In this document: positions 18,095 through 27,219 of the stretch, piece after piece
How the letters are laid out: every line of letters begins with the position of its first letter
Numbering within the stretch: position 1 is the first letter of the stretch
Assembly: GCA_025350465.1 (NCBI GenBank)
Contig: JANXXU010000031.1
Span: 1-64,000, forward strand
Direction of reading: 5' to 3'
Length of the DNA: 64,000 bases
From: Alphaproteobacteria bacterium
GTDB taxonomy: Bacteria; Pseudomonadota; Alphaproteobacteria; Micropepsales; Micropepsaceae
Program-made: the position numbers and the translations under genes
The notes under the pieces: model-generated
What the model saw: the letters and a program-made list of their open reading frames with translations, nothing else
Databases searched by the model: none
What the model was told of the DNA's origin: nothing

Positions 18095-18265
18095 TCAGAA
18101 CGCGGAAGCGACAGTCGAAAACAGCGCACCGACACTGGCGCTGAAGCCGGGAAGCACCGCCACCAAAACAAGCGTGATTACCGACGCGATCATCGCATAT
18201 TCGACTGCCGTCGCGCCGCAAGTGTCCGCCCGGAAGCGGCGAATGAGTTTGCCGATTTTCGTCAT
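18095..18265 (-). CDS. Flp/Fap-type pilin
   Basis: 56-aa prepilin. The N-terminus MTKIGKLIRRFRADTCG is basic, followed by the prepilin peptidase site G|ATAVEY with Glu at +5 and Tyr at +6, then one hydrophobic segment (AMIASVITLVLVAVLPGF). These are the defining features of Flp pilins assembled by Tad secretion systems. The stop abuts the stop of the convergent methyltransferase. No tad or cpa genes lie in the window. It is second of two similar genes, 120 bp apart. Confidence 0.85.
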   Translation of the reverse strand: MTKIGKLIRRFRADTCGATAVEYAMIASVITLVLVAVLPGFSASVGALFSTVASAF

Positions 18266-18385
18266 CGCAGACCCCGTCTCGTTCGCGCTCAGGGGGAGCG
18301 CGTCGAAACGACAGGCTGCAACGGCTATGCCGGAGGAGATGCGGCAGTTTCATCCCAATTTGGGACGAACGGGCGCCTCGCCAAG

Positions 18386-18556
18386 TCAGAACAAGGCGGC
18401 GGCGAGCTGGTAAAGAACGTTTACGGTATTGCCGAGCAGTTGCACCGCCGTGACGATGACGAGAGCGACGCAACCGGCGATGAGACTATATTCGATGGCC
18501 GTCGCGCCGCGGTCGTCGGCGGCTAGGCCTCGACAAAAATTGCGCATGGCTGTCAT
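18386..18556 (-). CDS. Flp/Fap-type pilin
   Basis: 56 aa from ATG 18556, preceded by GAGGTG as a good Shine-Dalgarno sequence; a GTG start at 18568 in the same frame is less likely. The leader ends in DDRG, followed by the ATAIEY processing site and the hydrophobic helix SLIAGCVALVIVTAVQLLG. It is a paralogue of the pilin at 18095, and both are probably expressed together. Tad pili mediate adhesion and biofilm formation; assembly genes must be elsewhere. Confidence 0.85.
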   Translation of the reverse strand: MTAMRNFCRGLAADDRGATAIEYSLIAGCVALVIVTAVQLLGNTVNVLYQLAAALF

Positions 18557-18564
18557 TGGCCACC

Positions 18565-18981
18565 TCACAGCAGGTCACACAGTTGCGACACGAGCGGCAC
18601 ATCGGCCGGCGGCATCGTGTATTTCTTCATGTCACGCGGGCGCACCCAATCGAGTTGTTGTCCTTCGCGCGCCGCGACAACTCCATCCCAACGCCGGCAC
18701 AGATAAAGCGGCATCAGCAAGTGAAAATCCTCATAGCTGTGCGAGGCGAAAGCGAAGGGTGCCAAGCACGCTTCTTTCACCTCGACGCCGAGTTCTTCCT
18801 TGAGCTCGCGGATAAGCGTCTCCTCGGGCCGCTCGCCCGCCTCGACCTTGCCACCCGGAAATTCCCACATGCCCGCCATTGTCTTGCCTTCAGGCCGTTG
18901 GGCCAAAAGTACTCGTCCGTCTGCGTCAATAAGCGCGCAAGCCGCCACTAGCACGAGTTTGAGGGGCGTCTGCTGGCTCAT
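18565..18981 (-). CDS. mutT: 8-oxo-dGTP diphosphatase MutT (Nudix hydrolase)
   Basis: 138 aa. It has the complete Nudix box: GGKVEAGERPEE followed by TLIRELKEELGV, containing the REXXEE core, which binds magnesium. The N-terminus KLVLVAACALIDADGRVLLAQRP and the MAGMWEFPGG segment are typical of MutT, which hydrolyses oxidised guanine nucleotides and prevents transversions. It lies downstream of argJ on the same strand (80 bp), the common alphaproteobacterial arrangement. Confidence 0.94.
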   Translation of the reverse strand: MSQQTPLKLVLVAACALIDADGRVLLAQRPEGKTMAGMWEFPGGKVEAGERPEETLIRELKEELGVEVKEACLAPFAFASHSYEDFHLLMPLYLCRRWDGVVAAREGQQLDWVRPRDMKKYTMPPADVPLVSQLCDLL

Positions 18982-19061
18982 TTCTGCGCGTCCCGAGCCT
19001 GAGCGTCAGAGATTAACAAGCGGTAATGCTTCAAATTTTAGCAATCGCAGAAGTCCGACGC

Positions 19062-20399
19062 TCAGCTGCGATAGTCGCCGTTGATAGCGATGTAGCCGTG
19101 CGTTAGGTCGCAGGTCCAAACGCCGGAGGAAAATTTGCCGACGCCGACGTCGACATCGATCTCGATCTCCGGCCGCAGCATGTATTTGGAGAGCAGGGCT
19201 TCACTGTATCCCGGATCGCGCTGGCCGTTCGTTGCAACCTTGTGGTTGCCGATCTTGATCGAAAGCTTGTCGCGGTTGGCCGCTTCGCCTGATTTGCCGA
19301 TCGCCATGACGATACGGCCCCAATTCGCGTCGCCGCCGGCGATGGCCGTCTTCACCAAGGGCGAGTTGGCGATCGACAGCGCAATCTTGCGCGCCGCCGG
19401 CTGGCTCTCGGCGCCGTTGACGTTGATACGCACTAGATGCGTTGCGCCCTCGCCATCGCGCACAACCTGGACCGCGAGGTCAGTCATCAACGCGAAGAGC
19501 TTGTTGCGAAAATCGTCGAGCCGCTTGTCGGCGCTGCGCAAGACCGGATCATGCAAAGCGCCTTTGCCCGTCGCAAAGAGAAGCAGCGTATCGCTGGTCG
19601 AGGTGTCGCTGTCGACGGTCGTCGCATTGAAGCTGTCGCGCACACCCTGAACAAGCAATTGCTGCAAGATTTCGGAGGGGATTTTGGCGTCGGTGAAAAC
19701 AAAGGAGAGCATCGTCGCCATATCCGGCGCGATCATGCCCGAGCCCTTGGCGATGCCGTTGATGGTCACTCGCGCGCCGTCGATTTGCGCGGAGGCCGTC
19801 GCCAATTTAGGGAACGTGTCCGTCGTCATGATGGCGCGGGCCGCGTCATTCCACGCGCCGGCACCCGTGTTCTCGTAGATATCCGGCAGAACGCGGGTGA
19901 TACGCTGCACCGGCAAGGGCTCGCCGATGACGCCTGTCGAGGCGATGAAGACCTCCTGCGGCCTGCAACCGGAAAGAGCGGCCGCGCTCTCGGCAGTCAT
20001 ACGAACGCCGTCGACGCCGGCTTTGCCTGTGAAGGCATTGGCGTTGCCCGAATTGACCACCAGCATGCGCGCCGATTTCTGCGCCAGCGCCGCCCGACAC
20101 CATTCGACCGGCGCCGCCGCCGTCTTCGAGATCGTAAAGACGCCGCCGACCTGCGTTCCGGGTGCCATAACCGCTAGAAGCACATCCGTTCGGCCTTGAT
20201 AGCGCACGCCTGCTTCGCCGGCCGCCAGCCTAACCCCTGACAATGGCGGCAGCTTCGCGATGATCTTGGGTGCCAGAGGCGAAACGACGGGACCCGCCGT
20301 CTCGGGAACCGCTTGTTTGTCGCTGGCGGGAAGCGCGGCGGGTCTTGACTTCGGCTTCGGGGGCGACGGTTTCTTCAACACGGCGACCTGCTTCAACAT
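19062..20399 (-). CDS. argJ: Bifunctional ornithine acetyltransferase / N-acetylglutamate synthase
   Basis: Transfers acetyl between acetylornithine and glutamate in the cyclic arginine pathway, and the bifunctional type also makes acetylglutamate. 445 aa. The autocleavage region [20 protein letters not shown] contains the Ala-Thr bond where the proenzyme splits into alpha and beta chains, the threonine becoming the nucleophile. The first 45 residues (Lys/Pro/Ala-rich, [12 protein letters not shown]) are a disordered extension not normal for ArgJ; family similarity begins near [11 protein letters not shown] later start is possible but no good ATG lies nearby. Confidence 0.95.
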   Translation of the reverse strand: MLKQVAVLKKPSPPKPKSRPAALPASDKQAVPETAGPVVSPLAPKIIAKLPPLSGVRLAAGEAGVRYQGRTDVLLAVMAPGTQVGGVFTISKTAAAPVEWCRAALAQKSARMLVVNSGNANAFTGKAGVDGVRMTAESAAALSGCRPQEVFIASTGVIGEPLPVQRITRVLPDIYENTGAGAWNDAARAIMTTDTFPKLATASAQIDGARVTINGIAKGSGMIAPDMATMLSFVFTDAKIPSEILQQLLVQGVRDSFNATTVDSDTSTSDTLLLFATGKGALHDPVLRSADKRLDDFRNKLFALMTDLAVQVVRDGEGATHLVRINVNGAESQPAARKIALSIANSPLVKTAIAGGDANWGRIVMAIGKSGEAANRDKLSIKIGNHKVATNGQRDPGYSEALLSKYMLRPEIEIDVDVGVGKFSSGVWTCDLTHGYIAINGDYRS

Positions 20400-20717
20400 G
20401 CAATGGCTCCAAAGATATCGGCAGCCAATGAAGTACCACGCCGGATGGCTGATCGTCAGTACCCGTCGTGTTTTGGAGGAATGGCTAAAATCGGGCGCTT
20501 TGCAGTCTTGCCACGGTCACCCGCGCGTCACATCCCCTTGCGTTGACAGGGGGGTATGCCCCCCTTATCTGTCCTGCCGGCGCCCAGCGCCGGACGTAAC
20601 GGCCGACCCCAAGCAAAACGAGGCGAGGCAGCGCGACCGAGACCATTCGGATCGCGCGATTTCGGTCATTTCGCGCGTTTGCAGGCCTGACTGCCCCGGG
20701 AATAAGGACAATTTCGA
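20400..20717. other. Divergent intergenic region between argJ and secA
   Basis: 318 bp with no supported gene. It contains the promoter-like element and G6/C6 palindrome at 20543-20570 directed at secA, and AAGGA at 20704-20708, a good ribosome binding site 9 nt before the secA ATG. In many relatives a peptidyl-prolyl isomerase gene sits between argJ and secA; it is absent here. Short open frames are shadows without coding character. Confidence 0.7.
20543..20570 (+). promoter_or_regulatory. Probable secA promoter with an operator-like palindrome in its spacer
   Basis: TTGACA (20543-20548), a perfect -35 box, and TTATCT (20565-20570) are 16 nt apart. The entire spacer is the palindrome GGGGGGTATGCCCCCC, six G, TATG, six C. 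A G/C-tract palindrome of this kind resembles sites of the CsoR/RcnR repressor family and could bind a regulator; it could also be only structural. Transcription would begin near 20577, about 140 nt before the secA start. Confidence 0.55.
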
Positions 20718-23453
20718 ATGTTAGCCTTGAACACGCTGGCCAAAAGGATCTTCGGATCAACCAACGACCGGCGGCTCAAATCCTTCAGTGCACGAGTTCC
20801 CCGGATCAACGCCCTCGAACCGGAGATCGCCAAGCTCTCCGATGACGAATTGCGGGCGCGAACGGCGCGATTCCGCGAACAGGTCGCAAAAGGGCGGCGG
20901 CTCGACGATCTGCTGCCGGAGGCGTTTGCGACAGTGCGCGAAGGGGCGAAGCGCTCGCTCGGCCAGCGCCATTTCGACGTTCAGCTGATCGGCGGGATCG
21001 TTCTCCACGAGGGCAATATCGCCGAGATGAAAACCGGCGAAGGCAAGACCTTGGTCGCCACGTTGCCGGTCTATCTCAATGCGCTGTCCGGCAAAGGCGT
21101 GCACGTCGTCACCGTCAACGACTACCTCGCCAAACGCGACGCCGAGTGGATGGGCCAGGTCTACAAATTCCTGGGGCTCAGCGTCGGCTGCATCGTGCAC
21201 GGGCTCGACGACAACCAGCGCCGCCAGCAATACGCCTGCGACGTCACTTACGGCACGAACAACGAATACGGTTTCGATTATCTGCGCGACAACATGAAAT
21301 ACGCCAAGGCGCAGATGACCCAGCGCGGCCACAATTTCGCGATCGTCGACGAGGTCGACTCGATCCTGGTCGACGAAGCGCGCACGCCGTTGATCATCTC
21401 AGGCCCGACGGAGGACCATTCGGATCTCTACAAGGTCATCGACGCGTTCATGCCCGAGCTTTTGCCCGAGCATTTCGAACTCGACGAGAAGCAGCGCGCG
21501 ATCAGTCTGACCGAGGAAGGCAACGAGGCCGTCGAGCAGTGGCTCGCCAAGAACGGCATGTTGGGCGAAGGCGGCCTCTACGACATCGCCAACGTGTCGC
21601 TGGTCCATCATGTCAACCAAGCCCTGCGCGCGCACAAGCTGTTCCAAAAAGACAAGGATTACATCGTCAAAGACAACAAGGTCATCATCATCGACGAGTT
21701 CACCGGCCGCATGATGGAGGGCCGACGTTATTCCGAGGGTCTGCACCAGGCCCTCGAGGCGAAGGAAGCGGCCGCGATCCAGCCCGAAAACGTGACGCTC
21801 GCTTCGATCACCTTCCAGAATTTTTTCCGCTTGTATGCCAAGCTTGCCGGAATGACGGGCACGGCGGCGACCGAAGCCAACGAGTTCATGGACATCTACA
21901 ATCTCGACGTCATCGAGATTCCCACCAACGTCGCCGTCGCCCGCGTCGACGAAGACGACGAGATATATCGCACGGTCGAAGAGAAATACGACGCCATCAT
22001 CGAGACCATCGAAGATTGCGTGAAGCGCGGGCAACCGATCCTGGTCGGCACGGTCTCGATCGAGAAATCGGAAACCCTGGCGGCGATTCTGAAGAATAAG
22101 AAAATCAAGCACAACGTGTTGAACGCGCGCTATCACGAAATGGAAGCGCAGATCATCTCGCAAGCAGGCGTCCCCGCCGGCGTCACCATCGCCACCAACA
22201 TGGCCGGTCGCGGCACCGACATTCAGCTCGGCGGCAACGCGGACATGCGCGTCGCGATCGAGACAGCCGGGATCACCGACGAGGCGGAGAAGAAGAGAGC
22301 CACAGAGCAGATCCGCGCCGAAATCGCGGAAGCGAAAAAGAAGGTGATCGAGGCCGGCGGCCTTTACGTGCTCGGCACCGAGCGTCACGAAAGCCGACGC
22401 ATCGACAACCAGCTGCGCGGCCGCTCGGGCCGTCAGGGCGACCCGGGGCATTCCAAATTCTATTTGAGCCTGCACGACGATTTGATGCGCATTTTCGGGC
22501 AGGACAAGCTCGACGGCATGCTGCAGCGCCTTGGCCTGAAGAAGGGCGAGGCGATCTCGCACGGCATGGTCAACGCGGCAATCGCCAAATCGCAGCAGCG
22601 CGTCGAAGCGCGAAACTTCGACATCCGCAAGAACCTGCTCAAATTCGACAACGTGATGAACGATCAGCGCAAGACGATCTTCGAACAGCGTCTGGAGTTC
22701 ATGGGCGCCGAGAGCGTCCACGACACGGTCGTCGGCATGCGCCACCAGCTGATCGAAGATCTGGTGAAGCGCTACATTCCAGAACACTCATACTCCGAGC
22801 AATGGAAAACGCCCGAACTGCGAGCCGACGTCGAGAATTTCTTCGGCCTCACGCTGCCGGTTCCCGAGTGGGCGAAGGAAGACGGCATCGCCGAGGAAGA
22901 GATCATCGAGCGCATCGTCAAGGCGGCGGATGCGCGGGCAGGCGAACGGCTCAAAGACGCGCCGAGCGATGTCGTCAATCAGATCGAACGCGCCGTGCTG
23001 TTGCAAACGCTCGACCACGAGTGGCGCGAGCATTTGGTGACGCTGGACCATTTGCGTCAGACGATCGGTTTGCGCGGCTATGCGCAACGCGACCCGCTCA
23101 ACGAATACAAAGCCGAAGCGTTCCTGCTGTTCGAGCAACTGCTCTCGACAGTGCGCCAGCAAATTACGCGACAGCTCATGCACGTACAGATTCAGATGGA
23201 GGCGCCGCCGCAACTCGATGAGCGGGCGCTGCCGAAAATGCAGGCGATGCACCTCAATCCCGACACCGGCGAGAACGAGCTCGACGAGGAGCTGTTACAG
23301 CGGCCGCGTACGGTGACAAATGTGCCGCGGCTAGGCGGAAGGCCGATCCCGGTTTCGGCCGACGATCCGTCAACCTGGGGCAAGGTCCCGCGCAACGCGC
23401 CCTGCCCCTGCGGCTCGGGCAAAAAATTCAAGCAGTGCCACGGGGCGCTGTAA
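20718..23453 (+). CDS. secA: Preprotein translocase ATPase SecA
   Basis: Motor that drives proteins through SecYEG. 911 aa, full length. Walker A is TGEGKT at 106-111, the DEAD-like box is [20 protein letters not shown], the second helicase domain contains [15 protein letters not shown] and [18 protein letters not shown], and the C-terminal SEC-C zinc motif is [17 protein letters not shown]. The start is ATG 20718 with AAGGA upstream. Peripheral inner membrane protein. The G6/C6 palindrome upstream may modulate expression. Confidence 0.99.
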   Translation: MLALNTLAKRIFGSTNDRRLKSFSARVPRINALEPEIAKLSDDELRARTARFREQVAKGRRLDDLLPEAFATVREGAKRSLGQRHFDVQLIGGIVLHEGNIAEMKTGEGKTLVATLPVYLNALSGKGVHVVTVNDYLAKRDAEWMGQVYKFLGLSVGCIVHGLDDNQRRQQYACDVTYGTNNEYGFDYLRDNMKYAKAQMTQRGHNFAIVDEVDSILVDEARTPLIISGPTEDHSDLYKVIDAFMPELLPEHFELDEKQRAISLTEEGNEAVEQWLAKNGMLGEGGLYDIANVSLVHHVNQALRAHKLFQKDKDYIVKDNKVIIIDEFTGRMMEGRRYSEGLHQALEAKEAAAIQPENVTLASITFQNFFRLYAKLAGMTGTAATEANEFMDIYNLDVIEIPTNVAVARVDEDDEIYRTVEEKYDAIIETIEDCVKRGQPILVGTVSIEKSETLAAILKNKKIKHNVLNARYHEMEAQIISQAGVPAGVTIATNMAGRGTDIQLGGNADMRVAIETAGITDEAEKKRATEQIRAEIAEAKKKVIEAGGLYVLGTERHESRRIDNQLRGRSGRQGDPGHSKFYLSLHDDLMRIFGQDKLDGMLQRLGLKKGEAISHGMVNAAIAKSQQRVEARNFDIRKNLLKFDNVMNDQRKTIFEQRLEFMGAESVHDTVVGMRHQLIEDLVKRYIPEHSYSEQWKTPELRADVENFFGLTLPVPEWAKEDGIAEEEIIERIVKAADARAGERLKDAPSDVVNQIERAVLLQTLDHEWREHLVTLDHLRQTIGLRGYAQRDPLNEYKAEAFLLFEQLLSTVRQQITRQLMHVQIQMEAPPQLDERALPKMQAMHLNPDTGENELDEELLQRPRTVTNVPRLGGRPIPVSADDPSTWGKVPRNAPCPCGSGKKFKQCHGAL

Positions 23454-23463
23454 GGCCTCGGTC

Positions 23464-23615
23464 TTTCCTCACCCGCCGGGCGGGGGAGGTGTCGGCGAAG
23501 CCGACGGAGGGGGGACCTAATCAGAGGCGTGACGCGCGAGCCGCCAGCGCGCTTGACTTGCCCCCTCCAACCTCGCTGCGCTCGGCCACCTCCCCCGTAA
23601 GAACAGGGGAGGAAA
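23464..23615. repeat. Palindromic repeat, family 2 (intergenic copy)
   Basis: Shares the ends TTTCCTC and GGGGAGGAAAGAGTC and internal blocks (GGCGAAGCCGACGGAGGGGG, CCACCTCCCCCG) with the copy translated inside the methyltransferase at 17358. It lies between the convergent genes secA and tauD-like, and its last bases run up to the stop codon of the dioxygenase at 23619-23621. A transcript from either side could fold into a long stem. Confidence 0.8.
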
Positions 23616-23618
23616 GAG

Positions 23619-24482
23619 TCACCGCGGGCGATCGCCTTCGATCGTCACGCGGTTCATTTCGCGGCGGAAGCCGTGGTAGTCGTTGAGCGCGTAGTGCTGG
23701 GTGCAGCGGTTGTCCCAGAAGGCGACAGAGTTCTTGGCCCAATTGAAGCGGCAGGTGAATTCGGGCTGGGCGCAATGTTCGTAGAGCCAACGCAGTAACG
23801 GGCGGCTCTCGTCTTTGGTCCAACCTTCGAAGCGCTGGGTAAAGCCGACATTGACGTAGAGCGCTTTGCGGCCCGTTTCCGGATGCGTGCGGACTACCGG
23901 GTGCACCATCTCGGCCTTTGCATCCTCCGACGTCATCGGTTTCATCGAGCGCTGGTCGTTGTTGCGGCTGGCTTCGCTGCGGCCGTCGACGCCGTACTGA
24001 GCGTTCGCGGAGTGCACAGCGTTGAGCGCACCGAGCGTTCGCTTCATGCCCGGCGACAGCGCCTCATATGCCAGATATTGGTTGGCGAACATCGTGTCGC
24101 CACCGTAAGGCGGGATGTCCTTGGCGTAGAGGATCGAACCCAGCGGCGGCTTTTCCAGAAACGTCATGTCGGAATGCCAGCCGCCGCCGAAATTCACTTT
24201 GTCGTCCTTTTCCTTGAAGATGGTCATGACCTCAGGATGACCGGGCAGCGCAGGTGCGTATGGATGCACGCTGATGCGGCCGAAACGGCGGGCGAAGGCG
24301 ACGTGTTGGTCTGGCGTCATGATCTGGTCACGAAAGAAGATGACGCAATGATCGAGGAACGCTTGATGGATCGCGGCGAAGGCCTCGTTGTCTTGCGAGC
24401 CCGCGAGGTCGACGCCCGAGATTTCAGCGCCCAACGCACCTGAGAGGCGTTTGATCGAAATCGCGCCATTGCCGTGAGCCAT
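23619..24482 (-). CDS. TauD/TfdA family alpha-ketoglutarate dioxygenase
   Basis: 287 aa from ATG 24482 (MAHGNGAISIKRLSG); the open frame continues to 24686 but the extension is not family-like. Facial triad: H103 and D105 in GGWHSDMTF, and distal H263 in CTQHYALNDYHG. The 2-oxoglutarate-binding arginine is expected near R274. Taurine and 2,4-D dioxygenases release sulfite or open ether bonds; the actual substrate here is unknown. It is divergent from the epoxide hydrolase gene and ends in a repeat. Part of the accessory metabolic cluster. Confidence 0.93.
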   Translation of the reverse strand: MAHGNGAISIKRLSGALGAEISGVDLAGSQDNEAFAAIHQAFLDHCVIFFRDQIMTPDQHVAFARRFGRISVHPYAPALPGHPEVMTIFKEKDDKVNFGGGWHSDMTFLEKPPLGSILYAKDIPPYGGDTMFANQYLAYEALSPGMKRTLGALNAVHSANAQYGVDGRSEASRNNDQRSMKPMTSEDAKAEMVHPVVRTHPETGRKALYVNVGFTQRFEGWTKDESRPLLRWLYEHCAQPEFTCRFNWAKNSVAFWDNRCTQHYALNDYHGFRREMNRVTIEGDRPR

Positions 24483-24627
24483 TTCGTCCACTCCGCAGTT
24501 CAATCGTCTTGACCGAAAAAAGCCTAGTGGGCACGACGGGCGCGAGCAAGCCAGACGCCTTGTCGTTGTCTTGGCGGCGCTTTCCTGCTGCAATGCGCAA
24601 GACCGAAAGACCTTGAGGGCACTACCC

Positions 24628-25785
24628 ATGTCCACACCCACCCCGTTCAAAATCGAAATTCCGCAAACGACGATCAACAAGATCATGGAACGCGTGCGCG
24701 CATTCGAGTGGCCGGACGCGCCGGAAGGCGGCGGCTGGGGCTACGGCACCAATCTCGAGACGATGAAGGAGATCGTCGAGTATTGGCTGCATGGTTATGA
24801 CTGGTATCGCGAGCAAGACGCGCTGAACAAATTGCCCCACTTCAAAGCGCGCGTGCGCGATCTCGACATCCACTTCATTCATTTGAAGGGCTCGAGCGAG
24901 AAGCGGCGGCCGCTGATCATCAGTCACGGTTGGCCGGGCTCGATCGTCGAATTCATGAGCGTGATCGAACCGTTGGCGCAGCCGCAAAAATTCGGCGGCA
25001 ACAAGGACGATGCCTTCGACGTCATCGTACCGTCGCTGCCGGGCTATGGCTTTTCGGGCAAGCCCGCGAAGCCGATGAGCCCACGCACGGTCGCCGCGTA
25101 TTTCGACGACCTGATGACCGGCACGCTCGGCTATTCGCGCTACATGGCGCAAGGCGGCGACTGGGGTTCGGCGATCACTGGGTGGCTCGGATATGAGGGG
25201 CGCGGTTGCCAGGCCATTCACCTCAACATGCTGGGGTGGCGGTCGCCGGGCGTGACCGCCGAAACGCCGGAAGAGAAGGAAGCGGAGGCCAAGTTTCAAG
25301 CCGGCTTCGAAGCGGAGGGCGCCTACTTCCGTTTGCAATCGACGAAGCCCCTGACGCTCTCCTACGCGATGATGGACTCGCCCGTGGGCGCCGCGGCTTG
25401 GATCGTCGAGAAGTTCAAAGGCTGGTCGGATTTGGACGACGGGCAGCTTGAGTCCGTCTACACGAAAGACCAGCTGCTGACGAACGTCATGCTTTATTTG
25501 GTGACGCGCACCTTCGGCACGGCAACGTGGATGTATCGCGGCCTCTTCGAAGATCCCGGCGGCAAACCCGTTCAACCGGGATCACGCGTGCGCAAGCCGA
25601 CAGCGATCGCGCGGTTTCCCGTCGATCTCATTCCGTTTCCGCCACGCAGCTTGGTCGAGAAGAGCCTGAACGTCGTGCGCTGGACCGACTTCGCGCGCGG
25701 CGGCCACTTCGCTGCGATGGAGCGCCCGCGCGATTTCATCGAGGACCTGCGCGCGTTCGGGCGCGATGTGAGCGGCGTGTTTTGA
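24628..25785 (+). CDS. Epoxide hydrolase (EHN-domain alpha/beta hydrolase)
   Basis: 385 aa. The N-terminal EHN domain (about 5-90, KIEIPQTTINKIMERVRA) precedes the alpha/beta fold. The oxyanion loop is HGWPG (100-104), nucleophile D178 in AQGGDWGSAI, and catalytic His360 in RGGHFAAMERP. Enzymes of this type add water to epoxides through an ester intermediate. The start at ATG 24628 restores the conserved N-terminus. It is followed by a close paralogue at 25881. Confidence 0.93.
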   Translation: MSTPTPFKIEIPQTTINKIMERVRAFEWPDAPEGGGWGYGTNLETMKEIVEYWLHGYDWYREQDALNKLPHFKARVRDLDIHFIHLKGSSEKRRPLIISHGWPGSIVEFMSVIEPLAQPQKFGGNKDDAFDVIVPSLPGYGFSGKPAKPMSPRTVAAYFDDLMTGTLGYSRYMAQGGDWGSAITGWLGYEGRGCQAIHLNMLGWRSPGVTAETPEEKEAEAKFQAGFEAEGAYFRLQSTKPLTLSYAMMDSPVGAAAWIVEKFKGWSDLDDGQLESVYTKDQLLTNVMLYLVTRTFGTATWMYRGLFEDPGGKPVQPGSRVRKPTAIARFPVDLIPFPPRSLVEKSLNVVRWTDFARGGHFAAMERPRDFIEDLRAFGRDVSGVF

Positions 25786-25830
25786 CTTTGAGCTCTCGTA
25801 GAAGAACGACAACAACACGTCACCCTCACC

Positions 25831-25876
25831 CGCGAGGCCTGCGGCCTCGCGACCTCTCCCTCTGAAGAGGGAGAGG
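25831..25876. repeat. Palindromic repeat, family 1 (copy 2, with extra hairpin)
   Basis: First stem: CGCGAGGCC, TGC, GGCCTCGCG (25831-25851). Second stem: ACCTCTCCCTCT, GA, AGAGGGAGAGG (25852-25876), matching copy 1 at 7-32. It occupies the gap between the two epoxide hydrolase genes and its final AGGAG (25874-25878) is the only ribosome-binding-like sequence in front of the GTG start of the second gene. Confidence 0.8.
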
Positions 25877-25880
25877 AGAA

Positions 25881-27080
25881 GTGAGCGTTCGCCCTTTCAA
25901 AATATCTGTTTCCGACAGCGACGTCGCGGATTTGAAATTGCGGCTGGCGCGGACGCGGTGGCCGAACGAGCCCTTGGGCAACGAGCGCTGGGATTGGGGA
26001 ACCAATCTTTCCTATATGCGGCGGCTCGTCGCTTATTGGCGCGACGAATTCGATTGGCGCAAGGCGGAGGCGGAACTCAATCGCTTTCCACAATTCGTGG
26101 CCGAGATCGCCGGCGCCAACGGCGAGCGGCACAAGATTCATTTCATTCACGAGCGCGGCTCCGGCAAACGCCCCCTGCCCTTGATCCTGACGCATGGCTG
26201 GCCGTCGACGTTTCGCGAATTCCTGGATGTGATCGAACCGCTCGCGCATCCGGAACGTTTCGGCGGCAACGCGGACGACGGCTTCGATGTGATCGTGCCG
26301 TCGCTCCTGGGTTTCGGATTTTCGTCGCGACCGCAATTGCCGGTCGGGCCCGCTGTCATCGCCGAGTTGTGGCACGCTTTGATGCACGATGTGCTTGGTT
26401 ACAAGCGCTATGCGGCCCAAGCCGGCGATTGGGGCAGCTTCGTCACCTCGCGGCTTGCGCTTCAGCATCCAGAGAGCGTCACGGCGATTCACCTGACGAT
26501 GCTGCCGCTAAGGCCGTATCTGAAGCATCCGTCGCAACCGCCGATCACGGCCGAGGAATCCGCCTGGATCAAAACCATGCAAGCGTGGTGGCGCCAGGAA
26601 GAGGGCTACCGCGTCATCCAGTCGACGAAGCCGATGGCGTTGGCGTTCGCGCTGATGGATTCGCCGGCCGGGTTGGCGGCATGGCTCGCCGACAAATATT
26701 GGCGGCTTGGCGACACCCAGAAACATCATCCGTTCGAAGGCATGGAGCGGCGCTTTCCGCATCATGTGATGTGCACGCAGCTCTCCCTCTATTGGTTCAC
26801 GCAGACGATCAATTCGGCGAACACGCTCTATAAAGTGGGACCCGCCGAAGGGAGTGCGTTGTTGAGGCCCGGCGAGCGTGTCGAGGTGGCGACCGCTTAT
26901 TCCGAATATCCGATGGACACGCTGCCGCCCACCCCGGAGAGCTGGGCGCGGCGCAGTTACAACATCGTGCGCTGGCGGGCGATGCCGCGCGGTGGACACT
27001 TCGCGGCAATGGAAGAGCCGACGCTGTTCGCGGATGACGTGCGGGCGTTTTTCTCCCTCCCCCTTGTGGGGAGGGATTAA
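25881..27080 (+). CDS. Epoxide hydrolase (EHN-domain alpha/beta hydrolase), second copy
   Basis: 399 aa. Same architecture as the upstream gene, with which it shares roughly 40 percent of residues by eye. The EHN domain is at about 5-95, oxyanion loop HGWPS (105-109), nucleophile D183 in QAGDWGSFV, and catalytic His373 in RGGHFAAMEEP. The start is GTG 25881, 2 nt after the repeat-derived AGGAG. The last eight residues, SLPLVGRD, are encoded by another palindromic repeat, so the native C-terminus was probably overwritten. Confidence 0.93.
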   Translation: MSVRPFKISVSDSDVADLKLRLARTRWPNEPLGNERWDWGTNLSYMRRLVAYWRDEFDWRKAEAELNRFPQFVAEIAGANGERHKIHFIHERGSGKRPLPLILTHGWPSTFREFLDVIEPLAHPERFGGNADDGFDVIVPSLLGFGFSSRPQLPVGPAVIAELWHALMHDVLGYKRYAAQAGDWGSFVTSRLALQHPESVTAIHLTMLPLRPYLKHPSQPPITAEESAWIKTMQAWWRQEEGYRVIQSTKPMALAFALMDSPAGLAAWLADKYWRLGDTQKHHPFEGMERRFPHHVMCTQLSLYWFTQTINSANTLYKVGPAEGSALLRPGERVEVATAYSEYPMDTLPPTPESWARRSYNIVRWRAMPRGGHFAAMEEPTLFADDVRAFFSLPLVGRD

Positions 27081-27210
27081 GGGTGGGGGTCTGCTGATAC
27101 GATGAAGGAGTTGCTTGCAGCAATGCGCGCGGAAATTCAGCGTACCCCCAGTCGCAAGTGCCGCGCTGACGCGCAGCGCGACGCTATCCCTCCCCACAAG
27201 GGTGGAGGGA
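27055..27210. repeat. Palindromic repeat, family 3
   Basis: Inverted ends: CCCTCCCCCTTGTGGGGAGG (27055-27074) and, in reverse orientation, CCCTCCCCACAAGGGTGGAG (27188-27207), about 155 bp overall. Each end is itself a hairpin. The left end lies inside the coding sequence of the second epoxide hydrolase and encodes its C-terminus and stop region; the right end stops just short of accA. Fills the convergent gap between these genes. Confidence 0.75.
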
Positions 27211-27219
27211 AGATTCCTT

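Noticed and set aside
21399-22787. 462-codon minus-strand open frame
   Set aside because: Antisense shadow of secA with no family features.
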